This document shows, in pieces, positions 1 to 10,998 of a stretch of DNA of 64,000 bases; the first letter of the stretch is position 1, and every line of letters starts with the position of its first letter. Source of the DNA: Plastoroseomonas hellenica. GTDB taxonomy: Bacteria; Pseudomonadota; Alphaproteobacteria; Acetobacterales; Acetobacteraceae. The position numbers were made by a program, and so were the translations under genes. Below the pieces are notes generated by a model. The model was given only the letters and a program-made list of their open reading frames with translations, searched no databases and had not been told where the DNA came from. Location: assembly GCF_018129085.1 (NCBI RefSeq), contig NZ_JAAGBB010000033.1:1-64000 (forward strand), in the 5' to 3' direction.

Positions 1-1
1 A

Positions 2-1246
2 GCCCAGGCCGTGCTGCCCGACCTCGCGGCGCTGCGCGAGGCGGTGGAAGCCGCCCGCGCCGCCGCCGTGGCCGCGCGTGCCGAGGAGCTCTCCGCGCGC
101 GGCCACGAGGCTGCGTTGGTGCAGGAAGGCACGCGCATCGCCGCGCGCCGCACCACCATCGCAGCCGAGGTGGAGGGCTGGGGCGGCCGGGCCGCCGATG
201 CGGTCCAACGCCTGGCCGAGCTGCGTCACCGTGCGGAGGAGGCGGGCGCCGAACGCGACAGCCTCGCCCCGCTGCCGGAGGAAGCCGCTTCCCGCCGCGC
301 CGCCGCCGGCAGTGTCCTGGCCGAGGCGGAGGCACGCCATGCCGAAGCCGCCGCCGCGCTCGGTGCCGCCGAGCGCGCCGAGCGGTCTGGATCGGAAGCC
401 CGCCGCGCCGCCGATCAGGCATTCGCGGCCGCGCGCGAACGCATGGTCCGCGGCATCGCCGCGCTGGAAGCCGCGGAAGCCGCTGCCGCCGCCGTCGCGG
501 AACGCGTCGCCGAACGCCTCGGCGAAGGCGCCGAGCTGCCCGACCCGCCGGAGGAGCTCTCCGACGCCGCCGAGGAAAAGGCCCGTCGCAAGGTCGAACG
601 CCTGGTGCGCGAGCGGGAGGAGATGGGCCCGGTCAACCTGCGTGCCGATATCGAGATGGCGGAGACCGAGACCCGCATCGGCGACATCACCCGCGAGCGC
701 GACGAGATCGGCTCCGCCATCGCCAAGCTGCGCGGCTCCATCGGCCACCTGAACCGGGAGGGACGGGAGCGGCTGCGCACCATCTTCGACAAGGTGGATG
801 CCGAGTTCCGCAACCTGTTCAGCCGGCTGTTCGGCGGCGGCCGGGCGCATCTGGCGCTGGTCGGCAGCGAGGATCCGCTGGAGGCGGGGCTCGAGATCTA
901 TGCCGAGCCACCGGGCAAGAAGCTCGCGACCTTGAGCCTGCTTTCCGGCGGCGAGCAGGCGCTGACCGCCCTGTCGCTGATCTTCGCGGTGTTCCGCTGC
1001 AACCCGGCGCCGGTCTGCGTGCTGGACGAGGTCGATGCGCCGCTCGACGACGCGAATGTGGAGCGGCTCTGCGACCTGCTCGACGCCATGGCGGCGGAGA
1101 GCGGCACCCGCTTCCTGATCGTGACCCACCATCCGCTGACCATGGCGCGCATGCATCGGCTCTACGGCGTGACCATGCAGGAGCGCGGAGTGTCACGGCT
1201 GCTGTCGGTCGATCTCGGCGCGGCGGTCGCGCTGGCGGAAGCCTGA
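2..1246 (+). CDS. smc: Chromosome segregation protein SMC, C-terminal part (5' end outside window)
   Basis: The frame is open from the first bases, so this is the last 414 residues of a longer protein. The visible part begins as an Ala/Glu/Arg-rich coiled coil (about residues 1-190). It then enters the C-terminal ABC-type ATPase head, with NLRADIEM at the head boundary, the signature [16 protein letters not shown], Walker [14 protein letters not shown] and the H-loop IVTHH. SMC dimers bind and loop DNA and, with ScpA/ScpB, drive chromosome condensation and segregation. The GTG at base 11 is inside the coiled coil and is not the real start. The gene converges with mgtC across a palindromic spacer. 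RecN or another SMC-like ATPase is less likely because the head motifs and the arm-to-head order fit SMC. Confidence 0.93.
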   Translation, partial: AQAVLPDLAALREAVEAARAAAVAARAEELSARGHEAALVQEGTRIAARRTTIAAEVEGWGGRAADAVQRLAELRHRAEEAGAERDSLAPLPEEAASRRAAAGSVLAEAEARHAEAAAALGAAERAERSGSEARRAADQAFAAARERMVRGIAALEAAEAAAAAVAERVAERLGEGAELPDPPEELSDAAEEKARRKVERLVREREEMGPVNLRADIEMAETETRIGDITRERDEIGSAIAKLRGSIGHLNREGRERLRTIFDKVDAEFRNLFSRLFGGGRAHLALVGSEDPLEAGLEIYAEPPGKKLATLSLLSGGEQALTALSLIFAVFRCNPAPVCVLDEVDAPLDDANVERLCDLLDAMAAESGTRFLIVTHHPLTMARMHRLYGVTMQERGVSRLLSVDLGAAVALAEA

Positions 1247-1256
1247 GCGGTGGCTT

Positions 1257-1355
1257 GAGCATGATGCGCTCGCAAGCGCTCATGCCTCATGCTCCAGCCC
1301 TTTGTTTGATCGCGTGATTCGGACTTTTTGGCGATTCCGCCTCAAATCATCACGC
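1257..1355. repeat. Mosaic palindromic repeat between convergent genes
   Basis: Two hairpin modules sit back to back. In the first, GAGCATGA (1257-1264) pairs with TCATGCTC (1287-1294), with an inner GCGCT/AGCGC stem. In the second, GCGTGAT (1312-1318) pairs with ATCACGC (1349-1355) around a T-rich stretch and GGCGATTCCGCC. The element runs to within 2 bases of the mgtC stop codon. The first 17 bases recur with two mismatches at the very end of the window (63984-64000), so this is a dispersed element. It may also end transcription from both sides. Confidence 0.6.
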
Positions 1356-1356
1356 T

Positions 1357-2082
1357 CTATCCGCCAGCCATCTCCACCCGCCAGCGCGCCGAAGCGATCG
1401 GGTGCGCCTTGGCGAGCCCGGCCAGGATGCGCTCCAGCGTGGTCGCGGCGGCGGTCTCGACCGTCAGCGCAGCCTTGACCTCGGCCGTGCCGCCGGCGAG
1501 CAGATTGCCTTCGAGGTCGCGCAGCCGGACCCCCGCCGCCGCTTCCACCGCGGCCGCCAGCGCTGTGCGGAGCGCGGGCAGCGAGGCGGCGTCGCAGATG
1601 ATCTGCAGGCGGTAGCTGCCGCCACCCCGGTCGGGCGGTAGCGGCGTGATGCCAAAGCCGCGCTCGATCATCCGCCCGAGCGGGCGCAGCACGAGGTTCA
1701 CCGTCAGCACGAAGCCGGTGAGCAGCGCTGCATTGGCGAAGGCGCCGAATCCGGCCAGCACCCCGACCGCGGAGGCGCACCAGAGGGTCGCTGCGGTCTT
1801 GAGCCCCTTCACATCCCCGCCCTGGCGGAAGATCAACCCTGCGCCGAGGAAGCCGATGCCGGTGACCACCTGCCCGGCGATGCGGGTCGGGCTGTTGTCG
1901 CCGGCGACGAGTTGGGAGCACAGCACGAATCCGGCCGATCCCAACGCCACCAGCACGTTGATCCTGAGCCCCTCATAGGGGTGGCGCCATTCCCGCTCGA
2001 TGCCGATCACGACGCCGAGCACCATCGCCGCCAGCAGATTCAGCGCCGATTGTTCCAGGCCGATCGTCATCCGCGCTGCCAT
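1357..2082 (-). CDS. MgtC/SapB family membrane protein
   Basis: This is a 241-residue inner-membrane protein. The N-terminal half has about four or five hydrophobic segments and the family motif GIEREWRHPYEGLRINVLVA. GIGFLGAGLIFRQGGDVKGL and TAATLWCASAVG follow. The C-terminal ~90 residues are soluble and resemble the ACT-like regulatory domain of longer MgtC proteins. Members are linked to growth at low magnesium and, in pathogens, to F-type ATPase regulation; no substrate can be assigned here. The start MAARMTIG is chosen because AGGGGAG lies just upstream; an open frame continues 64 codons further but looks non-coding. It is transcribed divergently from the ATP synthase operon, an intriguing neighbour given the MgtC-ATPase link, but this may be chance. 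Confidence 0.85.
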   Translation of the reverse strand: MAARMTIGLEQSALNLLAAMVLGVVIGIEREWRHPYEGLRINVLVALGSAGFVLCSQLVAGDNSPTRIAGQVVTGIGFLGAGLIFRQGGDVKGLKTAATLWCASAVGVLAGFGAFANAALLTGFVLTVNLVLRPLGRMIERGFGITPLPPDRGGGSYRLQIICDAASLPALRTALAAAVEAAAGVRLRDLEGNLLAGGTAEVKAALTVETAAATTLERILAGLAKAHPIASARWRVEMAGG

Positions 2083-2152
2083 GCTCCCCTGCCGGCCATC
2101 CTGCGATGCGTGGCGAAAGCGCCGCAAGACGCCGAATATTCCCGGCCCTTGC

Positions 2153-2181
2153 TTGACACTCGCGCGGGGGAACCGTAGGAG
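2153..2181 (+). promoter_or_regulatory. Putative promoter of the atp (Fo) operon
   Basis: A perfect -35 hexamer TTGACA (2153-2158) is followed, 16-17 bp later, by a weak -10 (GTAGGA/TAGGAG). It lies 40-70 bp before the atpI GTG codon, in the spacer divergent from mgtC. Only the -35 is convincing. Confidence 0.4.
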
Positions 2182-2220
2182 CCCCGTGCCTTCCGGGGGG
2201 TTTCCGCGGGGGGGGCACAC

Positions 2221-2526
2221 GTGGCGGAAGACAACGGTTTCGAGAAGCGGCTGAAACAGGCCAGGGCCCGACAAGGGCTCGATCCGGCGCAGAAGACGCG
2301 CGGAGGCCTGCCGAGCGGCAGCACTTGGGGCGTCGGGTTCCGCGCGGGGGTGGAGGTGGTCTCGGCGCTGATCGTCGGGGTCGCGCTGGGGGTGATCCTG
2401 GATCGCTGGCTCGGCACCTGGCCCTGGCTCTTCCTGGTATTCTTCGTGGTGGGCAGCGTCGCCGGGGTCCTGAACGTCTATCGCCTGTTCACCCCGCGGA
2501 GCGGCGCTGATCGGACGCGCAGGTAG
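2221..2526 (+). CDS. atpI: ATP synthase protein I
   Basis: This small membrane protein (101 residues) starts with GTG. A basic N-terminus of about 40 residues precedes two membrane helices (VEVVSALIVGVALGVILDRW and WLFLVFFVVGSVAGVLNVYR). The second ends in a motif typical of alphaproteobacterial AtpI, RLFTPR. AtpI is a non-essential accessory factor thought to help assemble the c-ring and possibly handle Mg2+. It is the first gene of the Fo operon, as usual in this class, and is followed 23 bases later by atpB. Confidence 0.9.
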   Translation: MAEDNGFEKRLKQARARQGLDPAQKTRGGLPSGSTWGVGFRAGVEVVSALIVGVALGVILDRWLGTWPWLFLVFFVVGSVAGVLNVYRLFTPRSGADRTRR

Positions 2527-2549
2527 CGCACAGGATTGGAGAGGCTCGC

Positions 2550-3305
2550 GTGGCAGTCGAAGGCAAGACGATCGATGCGCTGAGCCAGTTCGAGCTGACG
2601 CCGGTCCTCGGCGCGGTCGGGCGCTCGATCGGCTTCAGCCAGTCGAACATGCACATGCTGGTCGCCGGGCTGTTGATCGTGGCCCTGCTGATGGTCGGCA
2701 TGCGGGCCCGCGCGGTGGTGCCGGGCCGCCTGCAGGCCTCCGCCGAGACCATCTACGAATTCGTGCAGAACCTGGTAGTCGGCCAGGTGGGCGAGGAAGG
2801 GAAGCGCTTCTTCCCCTTCGTCTTCACGCTCTTCATGTTCGTGCTGTTCGGCAACATGCTGGGCCTGCTGCCCTACGCCTTCACCTACACGAGCCATATC
2901 GCCGTCACCTTCGGCCTGGCCTTCATCGTCTTCGTGCTGATCACCGTGGTCGCGCTGGCCAGGCACGGCATGCACTTCTTCAGCTACTTCTTCCCGCAAG
3001 GCGCGCCGCTCTGGCTGGCGCCGATCATCATCCCGGTCGAAGTCGTCTCCTATCTCTCGCGTCCCGTCAGCCTCTCCATCCGTCTCTTCGCGAACATGGT
3101 CGCGGGGCACGTGATGCTGAAGGTGTTCGCGACCTTTGTCGTGCTCCTCGGCGGTCTCGGCGTGATCGGCCCCTTCGTGGCCGCGCTGCCGCTCGCCGTG
3201 AACATTGCCCTGGTTGGGTTCGAAGTCCTGGTGGCCTTCCTGCAGGCCTATGTCTTCGCCATCCTGACCAGCATCTACCTGCACGACGCCGTGCATCTGC
3301 ACTGA
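2550..3305 (+). CDS. atpB: F0F1 ATP synthase subunit a
   Basis: Subunit a forms the stator half-channels that carry protons to and from the c-ring. The 251-residue protein has five to six hydrophobic segments. It carries the conserved block [15 protein letters not shown], whose arginine (R178) is the essential stator charge. A second conserved block near the C-terminus, [18 protein letters not shown], is also intact. GTG start, with GGAGAGG (2538-2544) at good spacing. It is followed by atpE after 46 bases. The F1 genes are not here, as in other alphaproteobacteria where Fo and F1 operons are separated. Confidence 0.97.
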   Translation: MAVEGKTIDALSQFELTPVLGAVGRSIGFSQSNMHMLVAGLLIVALLMVGMRARAVVPGRLQASAETIYEFVQNLVVGQVGEEGKRFFPFVFTLFMFVLFGNMLGLLPYAFTYTSHIAVTFGLAFIVFVLITVVALARHGMHFFSYFFPQGAPLWLAPIIIPVEVVSYLSRPVSLSIRLFANMVAGHVMLKVFATFVVLLGGLGVIGPFVAALPLAVNIALVGFEVLVAFLQAYVFAILTSIYLHDAVHLH

Positions 3306-3351
3306 GCGTCAGCGGATCTGGATCAACCGGAGAAACGGAAGGACATTCTCC

Positions 3352-3576
3352 ATGGAAGTCGCTGCCGCGAAGGCCCTCGGGGCTGGCATCGCCGTCATCG
3401 CGCTGTTCGGCGTGGGCCTCGGCATCGGGAACATCTTCTCCTCGCTGATCACCAGCGTGGCGCGGAACCCCGGTGCACGTGATGCCGTGTTCCCCATCGG
3501 CATCCTTGGCTTCGCGCTGACGGAAGCAGTGGCGCTCTTCGCGCTGCTGATCGCGTTCCTCATCCTGTTCGCCTGA
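3352..3576 (+). CDS. atpE: F0F1 ATP synthase subunit c
   Basis: This is a 74-residue hairpin of two membrane helices that forms the rotor ring. The first helix carries the packing glycines GVGLGIGN. The polar loop is ARNPGARD. The second helix, [13 protein letters not shown], contains the ion-binding glutamate E58. I see no extra polar residues around E58 of the kind that mark sodium-binding rings, so proton coupling is inferred. It is the third gene of the Fo operon, before the two b-type stalk genes. Confidence 0.97.
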   Translation: MEVAAAKALGAGIAVIALFGVGLGIGNIFSSLITSVARNPGARDAVFPIGILGFALTEAVALFALLIAFLILFA

Positions 3577-3654
3577 CCCGGGCGGCGCGCCCCACCGGGC
3601 GCGCCAGGCCGGCCTGAGGGGATCCCCTCACCGAGGCGATAAGGAGGCGGGGCG

Positions 3655-4155
3655 ATGCCGCAGCTCGATTTCGGCAATCCGTTGATGATCAGCCAGATCG
3701 TCTGGTTGATGATTATCTTCGGCCTGCTTTACTTCATCCTGTCGAACTACGCCCTGCCGCGCGTCGAGGCCGTGCTCGAGGATCGCCGCGCGCGTATCGC
3801 GGCGGACCTGGATGCGGCACGCGCGGCGAAGGCGGAGGCCGATACGGCGCTCGCCGCACATGCCGAGGCGACCGCCAAGGCCCGTGCCGAAGCCCAGGCC
3901 GCGATCGCGGCGGCGACGGCCCAGGCCCATGCGGAAGCCCAGGCGCACGCCGATACGCTCAACGCCAAGCTGAACGCGCAGATCGCCGCTTCCGAGGCGC
4001 GCATCACCGTGGCGCGCGATGCCGCCATGGGCGCGCTCCGCCAGGTGGCGAGCGAGACGGCGGAAAGCCTGGTGGCGAAGCTCACCGGTCGCGCCGATCC
4101 GGCGGCCGTCGGCCGGGCCGTGGACACGGCGCTGGCCGCACGCGCGGGGAGCTGA
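3655..4155 (+). CDS. atpG: F0F1 ATP synthase subunit b'
   Basis: A single N-terminal membrane helix (about residues 10-32, IVWLMIIFGLLYFILSNYAL) is followed by PRVEAVLEDRR and a long Ala/Glu-rich coiled coil. It has 166 residues in all. This is the b' form of the peripheral stalk, which pairs with b in photosynthetic bacteria and alphaproteobacteria. AAGGAGG lies 5-12 bases before the ATG (3642-3648). The b gene starts 3 bases after its stop. The symbol atpG (or atpF') varies between annotations and should not be confused with the gamma subunit. Confidence 0.92.
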   Translation: MPQLDFGNPLMISQIVWLMIIFGLLYFILSNYALPRVEAVLEDRRARIAADLDAARAAKAEADTALAAHAEATAKARAEAQAAIAAATAQAHAEAQAHADTLNAKLNAQIAASEARITVARDAAMGALRQVASETAESLVAKLTGRADPAAVGRAVDTALAARAGS

Positions 4156-4158
4156 GCC

Positions 4159-4668
4159 ATGGAACACCATTACGAGCATTTCTGGCTGGACCCGAAGTTC
4201 TGGGTCGCCGTCAGCTTCGTCATCTTCGTCCTCCTCGTCGGCCGCATGGCCTGGGCCAAGATCACCGAAGCACTCGACGGCCGTGCTACCCGCGTCCGCG
4301 CCGAGCTTGACGAAGCCGCACGCCTCCGGGCCGAGGCGGAGGCCATGCGCAAGCAGGCCGAGGCCGAACGGGAGGCCGCGCTGCGCGAGGCCGAGGCGCT
4401 GATCGCCCGAGCTCGTGCCGAGGCCGCACGCCTGGCCCAGGCGACCGCTGAGGAAGCGGAAGCCGCCGCCGCCCGACGCGAGCGCATGGCGATGGACCGG
4501 ATCGCGGCCGCCGAGGCCGGGGCGATTGCCGCAGTGCGCAACGCTGCCGCCGAGGTCGCGGTGAACGCGGCGCGCCAGGTGATCGCGGAGCAGGTGGACG
4601 CGGCGGCGGATGCCGCGCTGATCGACGCCGCCACGGCCGACCTGCCGCGGGCACTGCGCGCCGCCTGA
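4159..4668 (+). CDS. atpF: F0F1 ATP synthase subunit b
   Basis: This 169-residue stalk subunit has one N-terminal membrane helix (FWVAVSFVIFVLLVGRMAW) followed by a charged coiled coil that links Fo to F1. Together with b' it forms the heterodimeric stator arm. It is the last gene of the operon: its stop is followed 24 bases later by a strong intrinsic terminator. The b and b' proteins differ enough in sequence to be ancient paralogues and not a recent duplication. Confidence 0.94.
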   Translation: MEHHYEHFWLDPKFWVAVSFVIFVLLVGRMAWAKITEALDGRATRVRAELDEAARLRAEAEAMRKQAEAEREAALREAEALIARARAEAARLAQATAEEAEAAAARRERMAMDRIAAAEAGAIAAVRNAAAEVAVNAARQVIAEQVDAAADAALIDAATADLPRALRAA

Positions 4669-4692
4669 CGGTACACAATCGCTGAACGGATC

Positions 4693-4718
4693 ACGGGGGC
4701 CTCGCGGCCCCCGTTTTC
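4693..4718 (+). terminator. Intrinsic terminator of the atp operon
   Basis: A perfect stem with arms ACGGGGGCC (4693-4701) and GGCCCCCGT (4706-4714) encloses the 4-base loop TCGC. TTTTCG follows immediately. The stem is 9 bp and almost entirely GC. Confidence 0.85.
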
Positions 4719-4724
4719 GTTTCA

Positions 4725-4884
4725 GAGCCTGTTTGGGAATGGAGCGGCGGAGGGCCGGCAAGGGATTTTTCGTCCCTGCCGTGGCGGCTGACGCAGCCGA
4801 TGCTGGTGGCATCGGCGAGGAAGACGGCGCGGCAGGGGCGGAAAAGACCCGCCGGACCGACCCGCAGCATTCCCAAACAGGCTC
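4725..4884. mobile_element. 160-bp MITE with 17-bp terminal inverted repeats
   Basis: The ends are exact inverted repeats, GAGCCTGTTTGGGAATG (4725-4741) and its complement (4868-4884). They are flanked on both sides by TCA (4722-4724 and 4885-4887), a likely 3-bp target duplication. The interior is also an imperfect palindrome over almost its whole length; for example CCGATGC near the centre appears in both orientations. There is no room for a transposase. Ends beginning GAGCCTG and a TNA target are features of IS5-family elements of the IS1031 type, so mobilisation by such a transposase is likely but inferred. A lone end of the same element lies at 59681. Confidence 0.75.
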
Positions 4885-4954
4885 TCAGAGTGCTTCCCGA
4901 TGCCGGGTCTTGCCGGTAGCGTTCAGGAATAACCAGAACGCGACAGGGAACATC

Positions 4955-6532
4955 ATGCGACGTCTGACGCTTGCAGCCGCCTTCCTCGCGGGTTCCACCC
5001 TCGCCGCCCATGCCCAGGGCAACATCTTCCGTTGGGCCAATGACGGCGACGTCAATTCCATGGATCCCTACACGCGGCAGGAGACCTTCCTGCTGTCCTT
5101 CAATGCGAACATCTACGAGCCGCTGGTCCGCCGGAACGCCCAGATGGCGGTGGAGCCGGCGCTGGCCGAGCGGTGGGAGATGGTCTCGCCGACGGTCTGG
5201 CGCTTTCACCTGCGCCGGAACGTCCGTTTCTCCGACGGCACGCCCTTCACTGCCGACGACGTAGTGTTCAGCGTCCAGCGTGCCCGTGCCCCCGGTTCCA
5301 ACATCCAGGGCGTCCTCGCCTCCGTGAAGGAGGTGCGGCGCGTCGATGACCACACGGTCGATTTCGAGACCACCAACCCGAACCCGATCCTGCTCCAGGA
5401 GATCACTAACTGGGGCATGTTCTCCCGTGCCTGGTCGGAGCGGCACAACGCCGTCCGCCCGGCCGACCTGACCACCCGGGAGGAGAATTTCGCGACCCGC
5501 AACGCGATGGGCACCGGCCCCTTCCTGCTGCAGAGCCGGGAGCCGGACCGCCGCACCGTGCTGGTGCCGAACCCCAACTGGTGGGACCGCCCGACCCACA
5601 ACCTGACCCGCGCCGAGCTGAACATCGTCTCCAACGACGCGACCCGCGTCGCGGCGCTGCTCTCCGGCGAAGTCGATTTCGTCTATACGGTGCCGCCCCA
5701 GGATGTGGAGCGCATCCGCCGCACCAACGGCGTCTCGGTAATTCAGGGCCCCGAGCTCAGGACCATCTATCTCGGCTTGGACCAGTCCCGGCCGGTGCTG
5801 CTGAAATCCGATGTGCGCGACCGCAACCCCTTCCAGGACGTGCGCGTGCGCCGCGCCATGCAGCTCGCGATCGACACCACCGCGATCCAGCGCAGCGTCA
5901 TGCGCGGGCAGTCACGGCCGACCAACCTGATCTACGGCCCCGGCGTGAACGGCTTCAGGGAAGAGGACGACCAGCGCCCGGCCGTCGACCTGGCGCGCGG
6001 CCGCGCGCTGCTGGCCGAGGCCGGCTATCCCAACGGCTTCGGCGTCACGCTCGACTGCCCGAACGACCGCTACGTGAATGATGAGGGGATCTGCACCGCC
6101 GTCGTCGCCATGCTGGCCCGCATCGGCGTCCGGGTGACGCTGAATGCGCAGACCCGTGCCCGCTTCTTCGCCGAGGTGAATGCGCCGGGCTTCAACACCA
6201 GCTTCTACCTGCTGGGCTGGACGCCGGCGACCAGCGACGCCCACAACGCGCTGTTCAACCTGGCCGGCACCCGCGATGGCACGCGCGGCGTCTTCAACAA
6301 TGGCGGCTATTCCAACCCCCGCTTCGATGCGCTGGTCGACCGCATCGCTGTGGAGACCGACCAGGCGGCGCGGCAGCGGCTGATCACGGAAGCCGCGGGC
6401 GTGATCCGCGACGATGTCGGTTATATCCCGCTGCACCAACAGCAGATCGTCTGGGCGGTACGCCAGGGCTGGCACGTGGTGCAGACTGCGGACAACTACT
6501 TCCAGCTTCGGCACGTGCGGTTCGGGAACTGA
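4955..6532 (+). CDS. ABC transporter substrate-binding protein, peptide/nickel family 5
   Basis: This is a 525-residue periplasmic binding protein. The first ~20 residues are a Sec signal peptide (MRRLTLAAAFLAGSTLAAHA) with an AHA cleavage motif. Family landmarks follow: FSDGTPFTADDVVFS, GTGPFLL, VRRAMQLAIDTTAI and a C-terminal TEAAGVIRDDVGYIPLHQQQ. Such proteins deliver oligopeptides, glutathione or similar solutes to an ABC permease; the ligand cannot be read from the sequence. No permease or ATPase gene is nearby, so this is a solitary receptor. The ATG at 4955 is preferred because it starts the signal peptide and has AGGGAA upstream. The frame stays open back through the adjacent MITE, but that extension is not coding. 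Confidence 0.88.
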   Translation: MRRLTLAAAFLAGSTLAAHAQGNIFRWANDGDVNSMDPYTRQETFLLSFNANIYEPLVRRNAQMAVEPALAERWEMVSPTVWRFHLRRNVRFSDGTPFTADDVVFSVQRARAPGSNIQGVLASVKEVRRVDDHTVDFETTNPNPILLQEITNWGMFSRAWSERHNAVRPADLTTREENFATRNAMGTGPFLLQSREPDRRTVLVPNPNWWDRPTHNLTRAELNIVSNDATRVAALLSGEVDFVYTVPPQDVERIRRTNGVSVIQGPELRTIYLGLDQSRPVLLKSDVRDRNPFQDVRVRRAMQLAIDTTAIQRSVMRGQSRPTNLIYGPGVNGFREEDDQRPAVDLARGRALLAEAGYPNGFGVTLDCPNDRYVNDEGICTAVVAMLARIGVRVTLNAQTRARFFAEVNAPGFNTSFYLLGWTPATSDAHNALFNLAGTRDGTRGVFNNGGYSNPRFDALVDRIAVETDQAARQRLITEAAGVIRDDVGYIPLHQQQIVWAVRQGWHVVQTADNYFQLRHVRFGN

Positions 6533-6537
6533 GGGAG

Positions 6538-6566
6538 AGCAGGCGCCTCGGTCGGGGCGCCTGCTT
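6538..6566. terminator. Bidirectional terminator between convergent genes
   Basis: Nine-bp arms GCAGGCGCC (6539-6547) and GGCGCCTGC (6556-6564) form a perfect stem in the 38-base gap between the binding-protein gene and the leftward GNAT gene. Only a short T run follows on the plus strand. Confidence 0.6.
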
Positions 6567-6570
6567 CCCG

Positions 6571-7020
6571 TCACAGGGCGATGTCGTAGGTGATCCACAT
6601 CGTCCGCGTCGCCACCCGGTCATACACACCCCGGCCGCGGTAATTGTCATCGGCGGTGATCCAGCGGATCACGTTCCAGCCCTTCTCCCGCCCGATCTCC
6701 GACAGCCGCGCGATCAGCGCATCCGCGACGCGGGTACCGCGCGCGGCGGGATCGACGAAGAGATCGTCGAGGAAGCCGCCATAGCCGGCGCGCAGAGGCC
6801 GGGCATAGGGACGGTAATGGGCCAGGCCAATGGCGCGGCCCTCGGCATCCTCGGCCACCAGCGCCTTCACCTCATGTGCGGGGTCGTGGATCCAACCCCA
6901 GACGGTGGCGCGCATCTCCGGCGTCTGCTCGACCTTGTAGAAGGCTGCGTAGCCTGCATAGAGACGCTCCCAGCCTTCCCGATGGCGCTGTTCCAGGGGC
7001 ACAATCCTGACGGCGCTCAT
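6571..7020 (-). CDS. GNAT family N-acetyltransferase
   Basis: This single-domain acetyltransferase has 149 residues. The acetyl-CoA binding region is visible as GGFLDDLFVDPAARGTRVADALI, with the expected beta4 strand (YGGFLDDLFV) and the R-G-x-x-V/A loop after it. RWITADDNYRGRGVYDRVA resembles the C-terminal part of GNATs that act on small amines or peptides. The substrate is unknown. Its ATG overlaps the stop of the upstream NUDIX gene (ATGA), so the two are translated together at the distal end of the glycine cleavage operon. Confidence 0.85.
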   Translation of the reverse strand: MSAVRIVPLEQRHREGWERLYAGYAAFYKVEQTPEMRATVWGWIHDPAHEVKALVAEDAEGRAIGLAHYRPYARPLRAGYGGFLDDLFVDPAARGTRVADALIARLSEIGREKGWNVIRWITADDNYRGRGVYDRVATRTMWITYDIAL

Positions 7021-7633
7021 CGCGGCGTCACCGCGATGCGGCCGGCGGCGAGCAGGCCCAGATAGAGCGTGCCGATATGGCTCGCATGCGCGACCATGCC
7101 GCGCGGCAGGCCCTCCAGCAGCTCGGTGATGGTCGGCGTCTCCACCTGGATGTCCTCCGCTTCGTCCAGCCGCTGCGCGCCCGTCGGCCGGGCGTTGCGC
7201 GCGAACAGGAAATGCACGCGGTTGGTCGCGTGCGCCGGGTCGTTGAAGGGCGCCGCATAGGGGATGAAGTCCTCCGCGGTATAGCCGGTCTCTTCCCCCA
7301 GCTCGCGCTCGCCGGCGCGCATGATCGCGCCTTCCCCGTCCTCGTCGACGATGCCGCCGGGAAGCTCGAGCAGCGCCTCCGCAGCGCCGGGACGGAACTG
7401 GCGCACCATCACGACGCGGTCATCCGGGGTGATGGCGACCACATGCACCCAGGGCCGCCAATGCAGCATGTACCAGGGATCGAGCGAGACGCCGCGGCCG
7501 GTCTCCCAGGCCTCGGCGCGCAAATCGATCCAGCGGTCGCGCACCAGCGACCGCTCGCCGGTTTTGCGCCAAGGCCGGACGCCTTCAGTGCGCGGCCCGG
7601 TCAGCGCCGCGGCACCGAGATCATCGGGCGCGC

Positions 7634-7637
<4 letters not shown>
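7017..7637 (-). CDS. NUDIX hydrolase
   Basis: This 206-residue protein has a NUDIX fold. The box is recognisable as GGIVDED, then [11 protein letters not shown], with the metal-binding RExxEExG core intact. The spacing between the first glycine and the RE pair is two residues longer than the textbook motif. ADP-ribose or other nucleoside-diphosphate pyrophosphatases share this layout ([18 protein letters not shown]). The start overlaps the gcvP stop (ATGA), and its own stop overlaps the GNAT start, so it is the fourth gene of the gcv operon. A role in glycine metabolism is not implied by the family itself. Confidence 0.87.
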
Positions 7638-10602
<2,965 letters not shown>

Positions 10603-10606
<4 letters not shown>

Positions 10607-10980
10607 GCCTCGCTCTCCACGACGCGCTGATAGGCCGCCTCGTCGAGCAGGGCGGCGAACTCGGTGGAATCGGCGACCTCGATGCGGAAGAACCAGCCGC
10701 CGGCGGTCGGCTCGCTGTTGATCAGGCCTGGATTGTCCGCGAGGCCCGCATTCACCTCGACGATCTTGCCGGCGAGCGGCGCATAGACGTCGGAGGCGGC
10801 CTTCACGCTCTCGACCACCGCGCAGGCCTCGCCGGTGGCGACCTCGCGGCCGACCTCCGGCAGTTCGACGAACACCACGTCGCCGAGCGCATTCTGCGCA
10901 TGGTCGGTGATGCCGACGGTCGCGGTGTCGCCCTCGAGGCGCACCCATTCATGGTCCTTGCTGTACCGGGTCTCGGCCAT
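10603..10980 (-). CDS. gcvH: Glycine cleavage system H protein
   Basis: This 125-residue lipoyl carrier shuttles the aminomethyl intermediate between the P, T and L proteins. [22 protein letters not shown] opens the family pattern. The lipoylation lysine is K60 in [14 protein letters not shown]. The C-terminal region [18 protein letters not shown] is canonical. It lies between gcvT (18-base gap) and gcvP (4-base overlap). Confidence 0.97.
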
Positions 10981-10998
10981 TGGTCGGGTCTCTCTCGT

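Noticed and set aside
3655-4668. Two b-type subunits as a recent duplication
   Set aside because: b and b' are ancient, divergent paralogues that normally occur together in alphaproteobacteria.
4733-4954. N-terminal extension of the binding protein through the MITE
   Set aside because: The frame is open by chance. The signal peptide begins at 4955, and the extra 74 residues come from a mobile element.
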